Origin: a bacterium TMED198
Lineage (GTDB): Bacteria > Fidelibacterota > Marinisomatia > SCGC-AAA003-L08 > D37C17
DNA length: 13,132 nucleotides
Direction of reading: 5' to 3'
NCBI GenBank assembly: GCA_002170735.1
Contig: NHIV01000015.1
Location: forward strand, 1-13,132
Position 1 is the stretch's first letter, and the number at the start of each line of letters is the position of its first letter. Of the stretch, positions 1 to 8,389 are shown in pieces. Both the position numbers and the translations under genes were made by a program. The notes below the pieces were generated by a model. It ran no database searches and was not told the DNA's origin. It saw only the letters and a program-made list of their open reading frames with translations.

Positions 1-305
1 AACCTAAGAAAATCTGTTTCTATAAAGATAGAATAAATTATTTTGTTCTATCTTGCCAGCTTTTCAAAAAGGGGATTTATGTAAGATCAAGAAAGCCTGG
101 TGACAGAATAAAGGTTTGTAATTCTATGTCAAAAACAGTTAAAAATATTTTTATTAATAATAAAATTCCAAATATAGAAAAAGACAAGTTTCCAATTATT
201 ACTGATAGACTTGATAATGTAATATGGGTTCCTGGCTTAGAGAGATCAAAGGAAGTTGCTTCTAACAATAAATCAGATAATATTGCCATTAAATATATAA
301 TATGA
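1..305 (+). CDS. tilS: tRNA(Ile)-lysidine synthetase, C-terminal end (partial)
   Basis: This is the last 100 codons of a gene that begins before the window, ending at a TGA at 303-305. TilS attaches lysine to C34 of the tRNA-Ile with a CAU anticodon, using ATP, so that it reads AUA instead of AUG. The catalytic PP-loop domain is outside the window. What is visible is the small C-terminal TilS_C domain: an arginine-rich strand with RSRKPGDRI, then a basic helix with KTVKNIFINNKIP, then a strand ending in VIWVPGLERSKEV. That order matches the family closely. The stop overlaps the ATG of hpt as ATGA, so the two are probably translationally coupled. The tilS-hpt-ftsH order is common in bacteria, which supports the call. 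The complementary strand is also open over much of this stretch, but that frame shows no family resemblance. Confidence 0.9.
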   Translation, partial: PKKICFYKDRINYFVLSCQLFKKGIYVRSRKPGDRIKVCNSMSKTVKNIFINNKIPNIEKDKFPIITDRLDNVIWVPGLERSKEVASNNKSDNIAIKYII

Positions 306-832
306 ATCCAAAAAGCAGAATAATTTTTTCAAACCAAGACATTCAAAAGAGAATATCTTCTATTGCTGAAAATTTAAATGATTTCTACAAAAACCAAGAA
401 GATATAGTTATTATTGGCGTTTTAAATGGCTGTTTTATGTTTATGTCTGACTTGTTAAAAAAAATAAATTTTAAATGTGAAATAGATTTTGTGAAAATCT
501 CAACATATAAAAACAACTTTAAGCCTGTAAATGATCCCTCACTTAAGTATGACAACTTTATTGATTTGAAAAATAAAAATTTAATCATCATAGATGATAT
601 AGTAGATTCAGGCAAAACAATTAAATATCTCAAAAAATATTTCAATAGGTTTTCTCCAAACGAAATTAAAACATGCTGTTTAATAATAAAGGATGATAAA
701 TTTTCTGATATTGATTGGTTTGGGTTTAATTTTAGTGGTAATTTTATTTATGGCTATGGTATGGATTATATGTCACAATTTAGAAACTTAGATTCGATAT
801 ATGAGGTAGAAGATACAAATGAAAAAAAATAA
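302..832 (+). CDS. hpt: Hypoxanthine (guanine) phosphoribosyltransferase
   Basis: A 176-residue cytosolic type I phosphoribosyltransferase, the usual length for bacterial Hpt. It salvages hypoxanthine and probably guanine by joining them to PRPP, giving IMP or GMP. Visible landmarks are an N-terminal VIIGVLNGCFMFMSDLL strand-turn-helix, an EIDFVKIS strand, the PRPP-binding loop IIDDIVDSGKT at about residues 96-106 with the paired acidic residues D98 and D99, and a C-terminal block, FIYGYGMDYMSQFRNL, that corresponds to the family's GYGLDYxxxYRNLP. The start is the ATG overlapping the tilS stop (ATGA). No clear Shine-Dalgarno sequence precedes it, so initiation probably depends on coupling. 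Its last 14 bases overlap the start of ftsH. The exact base preference cannot be read from the sequence. Confidence 0.93.
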   Translation: MNPKSRIIFSNQDIQKRISSIAENLNDFYKNQEDIVIIGVLNGCFMFMSDLLKKINFKCEIDFVKISTYKNNFKPVNDPSLKYDNFIDLKNKNLIIIDDIVDSGKTIKYLKKYFNRFSPNEIKTCCLIIKDDKFSDIDWFGFNFSGNFIYGYGMDYMSQFRNLDSIYEVEDTNEKK

Positions 833-2708
833 TAAAAATAACAAGAAAAACTTAAACCCTATTAAATCAATTGGATCAAATATACTTCTTTGGATTCTAA
901 TTGTCTTAATTTCTGTAACTCTACTCGAGTACTTTTCTACAGATAATAAGCCGAAAAATATTTCCTACTCTGAATACAAAGATTTTCTTACTACAAATAT
1001 GATTGAATCAGCTGTAATTGAAGGAAGAACTTTTATCGGTACACTTAAAGAAGAAGTCTTATCTTCAGATCTTGAGCCTAATCAAAGTTCTTATAAGATG
1101 TTTAAGTCTATACTTCCCGAAGTTTCAATTGATATGACTCAATCTTGGGATGAAAAAAATATTAAGTATGAGTTCAAGGATTCCACTCCATCAGCAATTG
1201 ATTATATTTTTCAATTTTCACCCTGGATTTTGATATTAGCTTTTTGGCTTTTTATAATGAGACGAATGCAAGGTCCTGGGGCTCAAAGTGGTATTTTTGG
1301 CTTTTCTAAGAGCAAAGCTAAAATGTTTATGTCTGATAACCCTAAAATTACATTTAAAAATGTGGCTGGCTGTGATGAAGCTAAAGCCGAATTGAAGGAA
1401 ATTGTAGATTTTTTAAAGAAACCTAATAAGTATAAAAAAATTGGAGCAAAAATTCCTAGAGGCGCACTTTTACTGGGCTCACCAGGAACAGGAAAAACAC
1501 TACTAGCTAAAGCTGTTTCTGGTGAAGCTGGTGTTCCTTTTTTTAGTATTAGTGGCGCGGAATTTGTTGAGATGTTTGTTGGAGTAGGGGCAAGTAGAGT
1601 TAGAGATTTATTTGAGCAGGCTAAGAAAAACTCTCCAAGTATAATATTCATTGATGAAATTGATGCTGTAGGTAGACATAGAGGGGCTGGTCTTGGCGGC
1701 GGGCATGATGAGAGGGAGCAAACTCTTAATCAAATACTTGTTGAAATGGATGGGTTTAATTCTGAGAGCAATGTGATTATTTTGGCTGCTACCAATAGAC
1801 CGGATGTATTAGATAAAGCCCTTCTTAGACCCGGTAGATTTGACAGGCAGATTGTTGTTGACGTTCCAACTCAAGAAGGTAGGGTGCAGATACTTAAAAT
1901 TCATTCTAAAAATACTCCTCTATCTAAGGATGTAGATTTCAATGTAATTGCCAAGAGTACTCCTGGTATGGTTGGAGCTGATTTGGAAAATCTTATCAAT
2001 GAAGCAGCTCTACTTGCAGCCAGAGATAATAAAAACAAGATTTCTATGAAATATCTAGAAGAAGCTAAAGATAAAGTACAGCTTGGTGTCGCTAGAAAAA
2101 GTATGGTTTTAAATGATGAGGATAAAAAAATAATTGCCTACCATGAAGCTGGGCATGCATTAGTAGCGTATTTTTCAAAATATGCTGATCCTGTCCATAA
2201 AATAACTATAGTTCCAAGAGGCATGGCGTTAGGTGTAACAGCTCAACTTCCTGAAAATGACAAGTTTAACTATTCAAAAAACTATCTTATTTCAAAGTTA
2301 AATGTTCTCATGGGGGGGAGGTGTGCAGAAAAAATTATTTTTTCTGATACAACAACTGGTGCAGGCAATGATATTTTGGTCGCAACTGATATAGCCAAAA
2401 AAATGGTTTGCGAATGGGGCATGAGCGATAAAATAGGTCCTTTAACATTTGGCAAAAAAAATGAAGAAGTTTTTCTAGGAAGAGAGATTTCTTATCCTAA
2501 AGAGTTTAGCAATGATATATCAAAAATTATTGATGAAGAAATTACTACTTTTGTAAAAAATGCAGAAAAATTTGCTTCAGATGTTCTTAAAAAAAATATT
2601 GATAAATTGCATGCTATAGCTAATTCTCTACTTGAGAATGAAACTATATCAGGAAATCAGATGAAAGATTTGATTCTAAATCCAAGTCCATCTATCATTG
2701 ACAAATAA
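819..2708 (+). CDS. ftsH: ATP-dependent zinc metalloprotease FtsH
   Basis: A 629-residue inner-membrane AAA+ protease that extracts and degrades membrane and short-lived cytosolic proteins as a hexamer. It has a basic N terminus, a first membrane helix at about 21-38, a periplasmic domain to about 130, and a second helix at about 132-147. The AAA domain carries Walker A at 220-227 (GSPGTGKT), the pore motif FVGVG, Walker B with D279 and E280, a [10 protein letters not shown] loop, and arginine fingers in the LLRPGRFDR region. The protease domain carries the zinc motif HEAGH (H442, E443, H446), and the third zinc ligand is probably D518 in TTGAGNDI. Walker A has serine where the family almost always has proline (GPPGTGKT). 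A run of seven G lies at 2312-2318, in the codons for LMGGR. The start overlaps hpt by 14 bases, with GAGGT at 803-807 upstream as a possible ribosome site. Confidence 0.97.
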   Translation: MKKNNKNNKKNLNPIKSIGSNILLWILIVLISVTLLEYFSTDNKPKNISYSEYKDFLTTNMIESAVIEGRTFIGTLKEEVLSSDLEPNQSSYKMFKSILPEVSIDMTQSWDEKNIKYEFKDSTPSAIDYIFQFSPWILILAFWLFIMRRMQGPGAQSGIFGFSKSKAKMFMSDNPKITFKNVAGCDEAKAELKEIVDFLKKPNKYKKIGAKIPRGALLLGSPGTGKTLLAKAVSGEAGVPFFSISGAEFVEMFVGVGASRVRDLFEQAKKNSPSIIFIDEIDAVGRHRGAGLGGGHDEREQTLNQILVEMDGFNSESNVIILAATNRPDVLDKALLRPGRFDRQIVVDVPTQEGRVQILKIHSKNTPLSKDVDFNVIAKSTPGMVGADLENLINEAALLAARDNKNKISMKYLEEAKDKVQLGVARKSMVLNDEDKKIIAYHEAGHALVAYFSKYADPVHKITIVPRGMALGVTAQLPENDKFNYSKNYLISKLNVLMGGRCAEKIIFSDTTTGAGNDILVATDIAKKMVCEWGMSDKIGPLTFGKKNEEVFLGREISYPKEFSNDISKIIDEEITTFVKNAEKFASDVLKKNIDKLHAIANSLLENETISGNQMKDLILNPSPSIIDK

Positions 2709-3531
2709 ATCAATTCATCAGAATAGAGATATTAATAAATCTATTTCATTTAAGGAAAGTCCATTAATAATGGGTATTTTAAATATTACTCCAGATTCTT
2801 TCTATGATGGTGGTGTGTATAAAAGTTTAGATAAAGCCAAAATAAATAGTAAGTATAAATTTACTGATATTGTTGATATTGGGTGCGAATCGACACGACC
2901 TGGAAGTCTTAGAGTTGATAGTGAAATACAAATAAAAAGACTTAATATATTTCTTAATAAGTTTAAAGTATTTCTTGATTACCCTTTGTCAATTGACTCT
3001 ACACAGCCTTCAGTCATCAAATATGCGCTTGAAAATGGATTTTCCATAGTTAATGATATTTCAGCTGGGACTGAAAGTGAAGAAAACTTTGATTTAGCAA
3101 AACATTTTAATTCATATTTGATTATTATGCATATGCAGAATTCACCTTATAATATGCAGGATTCACCCAGATATTCTAATATTGTAGATAATATTTTTTC
3201 TTTCTTTGAACAGCGTATAGAAAAATCTATTTCTTACGGCTTAAATACTAGTCAAATTATTTTAGATCCCGGCTTTGGGTTTGGTAAAACATTAGAGCAT
3301 AATTTAGAATTATTAAATTCCTTTGATAAGTTTAAGTCGTTTGAATGTAAAATGATGGCCGGAGTTTCAAGAAAATCTTTTTTAGCTGTAAATAATAATA
3401 AGCCAGATGACAGGTTGCTTGAATCTCTTTTTGCTGCAAAAATATTAATTAATAAAGGGGTTGATATATTAAGAGTTCATGATGTTAATGAAACTCATAG
3501 ATTGATAAATTTTCTTAAAAAGGTACAATAA
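2698..3531 (+). CDS. folP: Dihydropteroate synthase
   Basis: Condenses p-aminobenzoate with 6-hydroxymethyl-dihydropterin diphosphate to give dihydropteroate in folate synthesis; this enzyme is the sulfonamide target. The 277 residues are a normal length for the TIM-barrel family. In order: MGILNITPDSFYDGG (25-39), DIGCESTRPGS, SIDSTQPSV, VNDISAG, MHMQNSPYNMQ (the MHMxGTPxTMQ block), DPGFGFGKT from D190, GVSRKSF (222-228) and the C-terminal RVHD (259-262). The chosen start is a TTG that overlaps the end of ftsH by 11 bases. The next in-frame ATG (2770) is the M of MGILN itself and would remove the first strand, so the upstream start is preferred. The segment between the DGG and DIG motifs is a few residues shorter than in typical homologues. 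The ftsH-folP adjacency is widespread in bacteria. Confidence 0.93.
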   Translation: MTNKSIHQNRDINKSISFKESPLIMGILNITPDSFYDGGVYKSLDKAKINSKYKFTDIVDIGCESTRPGSLRVDSEIQIKRLNIFLNKFKVFLDYPLSIDSTQPSVIKYALENGFSIVNDISAGTESEENFDLAKHFNSYLIIMHMQNSPYNMQDSPRYSNIVDNIFSFFEQRIEKSISYGLNTSQIILDPGFGFGKTLEHNLELLNSFDKFKSFECKMMAGVSRKSFLAVNNNKPDDRLLESLFAAKILINKGVDILRVHDVNETHRLINFLKKVQ

Positions 3532-3532
3532 T

Positions 3533-4634
3533 ATGGATTTTAAAGAATTAACTGCAGAATTTAAAAATCTTGAATTAAGATTTAATGAAATAATGGAGCA
3601 TCTTTGACAAAGAGTCTATTAATTTAAAAATTTCAATTCTTGAAAAAGAAACCTTAAATGAGAGTTTCTGGGATGATAAGGACTTGGCCACTGATACTTT
3701 GAAAAAGGTGGATTATTACAAAAATGAAATTTTAGAAATTAATACTTTAATTAGTAGCTATGAAGATTCAGTATTATCTATGCAAATATTAAAAGATGAT
3801 AGCTCTTATTTTAGAGAATGTACATCAAGCTTAAGAGATTTGTCTAGTTCTCTAAAAAAAATTGAGCTTAAAAAAATGTTGTCATTAGAAGCAGATCAAA
3901 ATTCAGCTATAATAAGCATAAATCCTGGTGCTGGTGGTGTTGATTCTGAAGATTGGGCTTTAATCTTATTTAGAATGTATACCAGATTTTGTGAAAAAAT
4001 GGATTATCAAGTGAAGATTGTGGATTACCAAAGAGGAGATGAAAATGGATTAAAAAGTGGTTGTTTGGAAGCAGTTGGTGTTAATGCTTACGGAATGCTC
4101 AAATCTGAAATTGGTGTTCACAGACTTGTTAGAATTTCACCATTCAATAGCAATGGTAAGAGGCATACGTCCTTTTCATCAGTTTTTGTTTATCCTATTG
4201 TTGAAAATAATATTCATATAGAAATTAATGATAATGATTTGAAGATTGACACTTATAGAGCAAGTGGCGCTGGAGGTCAGCATGTCAATAAAACAGATTC
4301 AGCAGTTAGAATTACTCATATTCCTTCAGGTATGATTGTCCAATGTCAAAATCAAAGGAGTCAGTTAAATAATAAGAAATCTGCATTGAAAATGTTAAAA
4401 GCTAAACTTTATTCAGATGAAATAGAAAAAAGAAATACAGAAAAAAACATACTAGAAAATTCTAAAATGAAAATTGGTTGGGGTAGTCAAATTAGATCTT
4501 ATGTAATGCATCCATATAGCTTAGTAAAAGATCATAGAACAAAAGAAGAAACTTCAAACATCGAAGATGTTTTGAATGGTAATATTAATAAATTTATCGA
4601 TTCTTATTTGTATAATTTAATTAAAGAGGTTTAA
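3533..4634 (+). CDS. prfB: Peptide chain release factor 2, with programmed +1 frameshift
   Basis: Recognises UGA and UAA stop codons in the ribosomal A site and triggers peptide release. The gene is split into two frames: 24 codons from the ATG at 3533 up to an in-frame TGA at 3605-3607, then 342 codons in the +1 frame from GAC at 3606. Joined, they give about 366 residues, matching the usual 365 or so. The joined protein carries the RF2 stop-recognition tripeptide SPF at about 202-204 and the catalytic GGQ at about 247-249, within GAGGQHVNKTDSAVRITH. A separate start at the TTG at 3684 would remove the N-terminal helices and is not credible. The ATG lies one base after the folP stop, with AAGGT nearby as a possible ribosome site. 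lysS follows after two bases; a prfB-lysS pair is also known in enterobacteria. Confidence 0.96.
3593..3608 (+). promoter_or_regulatory. prfB: prfB programmed +1 frameshift site
   Basis: The site reads ATGGAGCATCTTTGAC. It has the slippery codon CTT (3602-3604) directly before the in-frame TGA (3605-3607) and a C after it, which is the classic CTTTGAC core. The Shine-Dalgarno-like GGAG (3595-3598) ends three bases before CTT, the spacing known from Escherichia coli, where the stimulator is AGGGGG. When RF2 is scarce the ribosome pauses at the poorly terminated UGA, slips forward one base and continues in the long frame, so RF2 controls its own synthesis. The mechanism is established for this family; its operation here is inferred from the sequence match and the restored reading frame. 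Confidence 0.95.
4625..4630 (+). promoter_or_regulatory. lysS: Ribosome binding site of lysS
   Basis: AGAGGT lies six bases before the lysS ATG at 4637, overlapping the last codons of prfB. It is one of the clearer Shine-Dalgarno sequences in the window and supports that start. Several other genes here (hpt, clpC, lolD) have none, and those with overlaps probably rely on coupling. Confidence 0.6.
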
Positions 4635-4636
4635 AA

Positions 4637-6088
4637 ATGTCTGAGAAACAGCTGAATGATATAATTAGTTCAAGGTATGAAAAATTAAATAATATAGTTA
4701 AGGGAGGAAATGATCCATATCCTTATAAATTTGATAGAACAGGATTAATTGATGAAATAATCAGTTTAAATATTGGTGCAAAAGTTTCCTGCGCAGGCAG
4801 AATAATGTCTATGAGAAAAATGGGAAAAGCTGCATTTATTCATTTACAAGATTTAACTGGTAAAATTCAAGTATATCTTAAAGATAATCTACTTAAACCG
4901 AATCAATATGATTCAATAGCTAGAAATTTAGATCTTGGAGACATAGTTGGTGTAAATGGAGAAATTTTCGAGACAAAGACAAAAGAATTATCTATAAAAG
5001 CTAGTTCTTTAACTTTTTTAGCAAAAAATATCAGGCCTCTACCTAATTCAAAAGAAAAGGATGGAGAAAAATTTGATTTATTTTCAAACAAAGAATTAAG
5101 GTACAGAAATAGGCATCTTGATTTAATAACTAACAAAGAAAGTATGTCTATCTTTATAAGTAGAAGCAAAATGATAAAACTAATTAGAAATTTCTTAGAT
5201 AATTTGAACTATTTAGAAGTGGAAACACCAATTCTACAGCCTGTTTACGGCGGTGCTTTAGCTCGCCCGTTTGAAACATATCACAATACGTTGGATCGAA
5301 AGCTTTATTTAAGAATAGCTACTGAGTTATATTTAAAAAGATTGATAATTGGAGGAATGGATAAAGTTTATGAGATAGGGAAAGACTTTAGAAATGAGGG
5401 AGTAGATAGAAGTCATAATCCAGAATTTACTATGCTAGAATTTTATCAATCATATTCAGATGTAGAGGAAATGTCTATTATAACAGAGAATTTAATTAAA
5501 TTTTTAGTTGAAAAACTATCACTGACAAAATGCGCTATTGATTGCAGCAAGCCATTTAATAGAATTAAATATATTGAAGAAATTGAGAGAATAACTAGAA
5601 TTAAATTTGATGAGAATAATCATGATAAATTTATGCAGTATTCAAAGAATAACTCTATTGATGTAGACCCTGATGTTTCTTTTTTCAAACTTATTGATAA
5701 GATTTTTTCTGATAAAATTGAAAAAAATCTAATAGCTCCAACATTTGTTTTTGATTACCCTTTGGGAATTTCGCCCTTAGCTAAAGTGAAAAAAAATTCT
5801 AATGGGAAATTGGTTGAGAGATTTGAATTATTTGTAAATGGATATGAATTGGCAAATAGTTTTAGTGAGTTAAATGATCCGGCAGATCAAAGAGAACGAT
5901 TTTTATCTCAAAAAAGTTTAGATGATATAGAATCTAACCATTTAAAGGATGATGAATTCATAAAGTGTCTCGAGGCTGGAATGCCTCCAACTGGAGGTGT
6001 CGGAATTGGAATTGATAGACTGTCTATGCTCTTATTTAATATTGATTCAATAAAGGATGTTATTTTATTTCCAATTTTAAGAGATTGA
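4637..6088 (+). CDS. lysS: Lysyl-tRNA synthetase, class II
   Basis: Charges tRNA-Lys with lysine at the expense of ATP. At 483 residues it is slightly shorter than the Escherichia coli enzyme but covers the whole fold. The N-terminal OB-fold that binds the anticodon is seen as VSCAGRIMSMRKMGKAAFIHL followed by LTGKIQVYLK. The class II catalytic domain follows: motif 1 around YLEVETPILQPVYGGALARPF, motif 2 as FRNEG (251-255) with SHNPEFTMLEFY, and motif 3 as GVGIGIDRL (454-462), including the motif 3 arginine R461. LYLRIATELYLKRL, between motifs 1 and 2, is typical of bacterial LysRS. The stop codon overlaps the ATG of the next permease gene by one base (TGATG), tying it to the downstream Lol-type cluster. 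Confidence 0.97.
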   Translation: MSEKQLNDIISSRYEKLNNIVKGGNDPYPYKFDRTGLIDEIISLNIGAKVSCAGRIMSMRKMGKAAFIHLQDLTGKIQVYLKDNLLKPNQYDSIARNLDLGDIVGVNGEIFETKTKELSIKASSLTFLAKNIRPLPNSKEKDGEKFDLFSNKELRYRNRHLDLITNKESMSIFISRSKMIKLIRNFLDNLNYLEVETPILQPVYGGALARPFETYHNTLDRKLYLRIATELYLKRLIIGGMDKVYEIGKDFRNEGVDRSHNPEFTMLEFYQSYSDVEEMSIITENLIKFLVEKLSLTKCAIDCSKPFNRIKYIEEIERITRIKFDENNHDKFMQYSKNNSIDVDPDVSFFKLIDKIFSDKIEKNLIAPTFVFDYPLGISPLAKVKKNSNGKLVERFELFVNGYELANSFSELNDPADQRERFLSQKSLDDIESNHLKDDEFIKCLEAGMPPTGGVGIGIDRLSMLLFNIDSIKDVILFPILRD

Positions 6089-7257
6089 TGTTTCCAATAA
6101 TAAAGTTTATAGGTTTAAAATCAAGAACGAAAAAATCAAACTTTACTTTTCAAGTTGCCCTTTTATCAATTGTGATTGGATTATTTTCATTGAATTCTTT
6201 GGATATGTTCTCTAATGGATTCAAAGGTATAGTTACTAATAAACTTTCTTATCTTGATGGGCACATCAAAATAACTAAAATCGGAAACCATATTAGCTAC
6301 AAAGAGTATTTAGACATATCTAAAAAACTTGATATGTCATATCAGGTTTTTCCATTTATCAAAAAAAAAATTATTTTAAGAGATAATAAAAAAATTATAG
6401 ATATGATTTTGATATCACTTCCTTTGGAATATTTTAATATTTCTGAATTCGTTTTATTCGAAATTTCTGACTCAATTACTCCCAATTCCCTAATTTTAAG
6501 CCAATCATTACTTGATAAGTTTAATTATACCATTAATGATAATTGTAATGTTTATGAAATTGAAACAGAAATTTTTTCGGACTTAAAACCTTCTAGTATT
6601 CAAGTTTCAGGATCTTTTAAAAGTGATTTTAAGGAGTATGATAATAAAGTAGCCTATACTGTAATTGAAGATTTTGAAAATAAAAATTTTTCCGGACTAA
6701 TAGTTAACACTCAAAATCCAAAAATGTCCAATAATGATGTAAAAATTATTTCAAATTTATTGATGAAAAAAAATTTCAGGTTTACCACTTGGGAAATGAT
6801 GCACTCATCATTTATTGATTGGTTAGAGTTATTCCACATACCTATAAAAATTATTTTATTTTTGATAACTATGGTATCCTCTTTTAGTATAACTAGTTCA
6901 TTATATTTATTTATTGATGAAAAAAAATACCATATTTCACTTTTAAAATCCATTGGATATTCAGATCTTAAAGTAAAATTAATTTTTTTAAAAATTGTAT
7001 TTATTTTATCATTAACTGGAATGATAATTGCCAACGTATTAACATTAATTTTATATTTTGTTCAATCTAATTTTGGCTTTATAAGTCTTCCAGCTGATGT
7101 GTATTTTATGAGTATACTGCCTGTTGAGCTTTCATTTAATGATTTTATTCAGAATAATATAATGATCTTTTTAATGCTTTTTACTTTTTCTATATACCCA
7201 ATTTTTAAGACCAAGGATATTGTTTCAACAAGCTTGCGTAAATATGAATTTATTTAG
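6088..7257 (+). CDS. LolC/LolE-family ABC permease, first subunit
   Basis: A 389-residue inner-membrane protein with the MacB/LolC layout: one N-terminal membrane helix (about 21-41, ending near SNGF where the family has MNGF), a large periplasmic domain, then three C-terminal helices at about 252-276, 300-325 and 355-371. Family-like motifs are the DGHIKI strand after helix 1, TTWEMMHSSFIDWL before helix 2, the cytoplasmic coupling segment EKKYHISLLKSIGYSD, and LPADVYFMSILPVELSF between the last helices. With a partner permease and a LolD ATPase it would lift mature lipoproteins out of the inner membrane. The ATG at 6088 overlaps the lysS stop (TGATG) and is preferred over a TTG one codon upstream. 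A run of ten A lies at 6361-6370. Whether it is the LolC, LolE or LolF type cannot be settled here. Confidence 0.82.
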   Translation: MFPIIKFIGLKSRTKKSNFTFQVALLSIVIGLFSLNSLDMFSNGFKGIVTNKLSYLDGHIKITKIGNHISYKEYLDISKKLDMSYQVFPFIKKKIILRDNKKIIDMILISLPLEYFNISEFVLFEISDSITPNSLILSQSLLDKFNYTINDNCNVYEIETEIFSDLKPSSIQVSGSFKSDFKEYDNKVAYTVIEDFENKNFSGLIVNTQNPKMSNNDVKIISNLLMKKNFRFTTWEMMHSSFIDWLELFHIPIKIILFLITMVSSFSITSSLYLFIDEKKYHISLLKSIGYSDLKVKLIFLKIVFILSLTGMIIANVLTLILYFVQSNFGFISLPADVYFMSILPVELSFNDFIQNNIMIFLMLFTFSIYPIFKTKDIVSTSLRKYEFI

Positions 7258-8389
7258 ATTTATATACAAATTTATTTTGATAGATGTTAATACTAAAAAG
7301 TTTTCTTTTGTAAATCTTTTTCCATTTTTTTCACAAGTTTTAGGAGTCATAACAATATTACTTACTTTGACAATAATGAATGGCTTAGAAGATTCAATTT
7401 TTAAAAGACTTAAAATTTTCAATCTTTTCTATGAAGTATTTCCGGAGAATAACAATGTAGTATCAACTTTAAATAAATTAAATATCGATTATATATTAAC
7501 TAGTAAATCTAATCTTATTGCTTCAAAGTCTAGCAAGTATACTCCAATTCAATTTAATGGAATAAAAAATTTCCATGATTTTTACATAAATCATATTAGT
7601 GATTTCCTTGTTGATACACTTGAAAATTCAAATAATCAAAGTATCTATATAGGTGAAAAGCTGTCAATAACACTGAATATTATGACTGGAGATGATTTGG
7701 AGATAATTAATCCGAATAAATTGAATTTTTTTACATCAACTCCAAAAACTATGAGATTCAAGGTTGGAGGTATTTTTAGAACTCAAATATTAGATATTGA
7801 TGATAACTACGTTTTTGCAGACTATGAAATCTATAAATTAATATCAAATGATTATAAACATTCAATACACACTATACAGAATATTGATAATCACCCAATA
7901 ATTGGAGATAATTTAACTGTTGAAAGTTGGAAATTGAAGCATTCTAACTTTATAAAAGCGTATAATAATGAAAAAATACTTTACTCTTCATTTGGGTTTA
8001 TTGTAATAATTATTTCATCAATAACTTTAAGTGGAATTATTGCTATTTCAATAAGGAAAAGATTGGTTCATATCTCTGTACTTAGAGCTCTTGGGTATGA
8101 TAAATTTTTTTTTATTAAAATTTATTCATATTTTGTTTCACTATTCTCAATAGCATCATTTATTACAAGCCTAGCAATTAGCCTTTTTATATATTGGCTT
8201 GATATCAAATTTGGGCTTTTAGAAATTCTGTTTCCACCATATCTATACTTTCCATTTGAAATGGCTTTTAGCATTAATACATTTATATCTATTTTCTTTT
8301 TAGTTTTCTTTATAACTTTATTTTCCACTTTATTCTCCATAATCAGTATATACAAAATCAATATCGCAGAAAACATAAAGAAAATTTGA
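7244..8389 (+). CDS. LolC/LolE-family ABC permease, second subunit
   Basis: A 381-residue membrane protein of the same family and layout as its upstream neighbour: a first helix at about 27-47 followed by IMNGLEDSIFKRL (the MNGF motif), a periplasmic domain, and helices at about 246-268, 291-318 and 346-368. The cytoplasmic coupling segment reads IRKRLVHISVLRALGYDK. It lacks the LPxDVY-type loop seen in the first subunit, having LFPPYLYFPFEM instead, so the two are divergent members rather than a recent duplication. They probably form a LolCE-like heterodimer. The ATG at 7244 is chosen over a TTG eight codons upstream because it begins at the conserved N-terminal region; it overlaps the previous gene by 14 bases. 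The stop overlaps the ATG of the ATPase gene (TGATG). The substrate is inferred from family only. Confidence 0.78.
   Translation: MNLFRFIYKFILIDVNTKKFSFVNLFPFFSQVLGVITILLTLTIMNGLEDSIFKRLKIFNLFYEVFPENNNVVSTLNKLNIDYILTSKSNLIASKSSKYTPIQFNGIKNFHDFYINHISDFLVDTLENSNNQSIYIGEKLSITLNIMTGDDLEIINPNKLNFFTSTPKTMRFKVGGIFRTQILDIDDNYVFADYEIYKLISNDYKHSIHTIQNIDNHPIIGDNLTVESWKLKHSNFIKAYNNEKILYSSFGFIVIIISSITLSGIIAISIRKRLVHISVLRALGYDKFFFIKIYSYFVSLFSIASFITSLAISLFIYWLDIKFGLLEILFPPYLYFPFEMAFSINTFISIFFLVFFITLFSTLFSIISIYKINIAENIKKI

Noticed and set aside
77..289. Minus-strand open frame of 70 codons at the left edge with hydrophobic stretches.
   Set aside because: The plus strand encodes an unmistakable TilS_C domain over the same bases, and the hydrophobicity is the complement of A-rich lysine and asparagine codons.
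1283..1651. Minus-strand open frame of 122 codons opposite ftsH.
   Set aside because: It is the antisense shadow of the AAA domain; its composition follows the codons of ftsH and no independent signal supports it.
3131..3167. Near-exact 16-base direct repeat in folP (ATATGCAGAATTCACC and ATATGCAGGATTCACC), encoding MQNSP then MQDSP.
   Set aside because: The repeat falls on the family's own MHMxGTPxTMQxxPxY block, so both copies of MQ..P are expected from conservation and there is no length increase to suggest a new duplication.
3533..3607. A 24-codon small gene followed by a separate TTG-started gene at 3684.
   Set aside because: The CTTTGAC site and the N-terminal RF2 residues encoded between 3606 and 3683 show one recoded prfB rather than two genes or a pseudogene.
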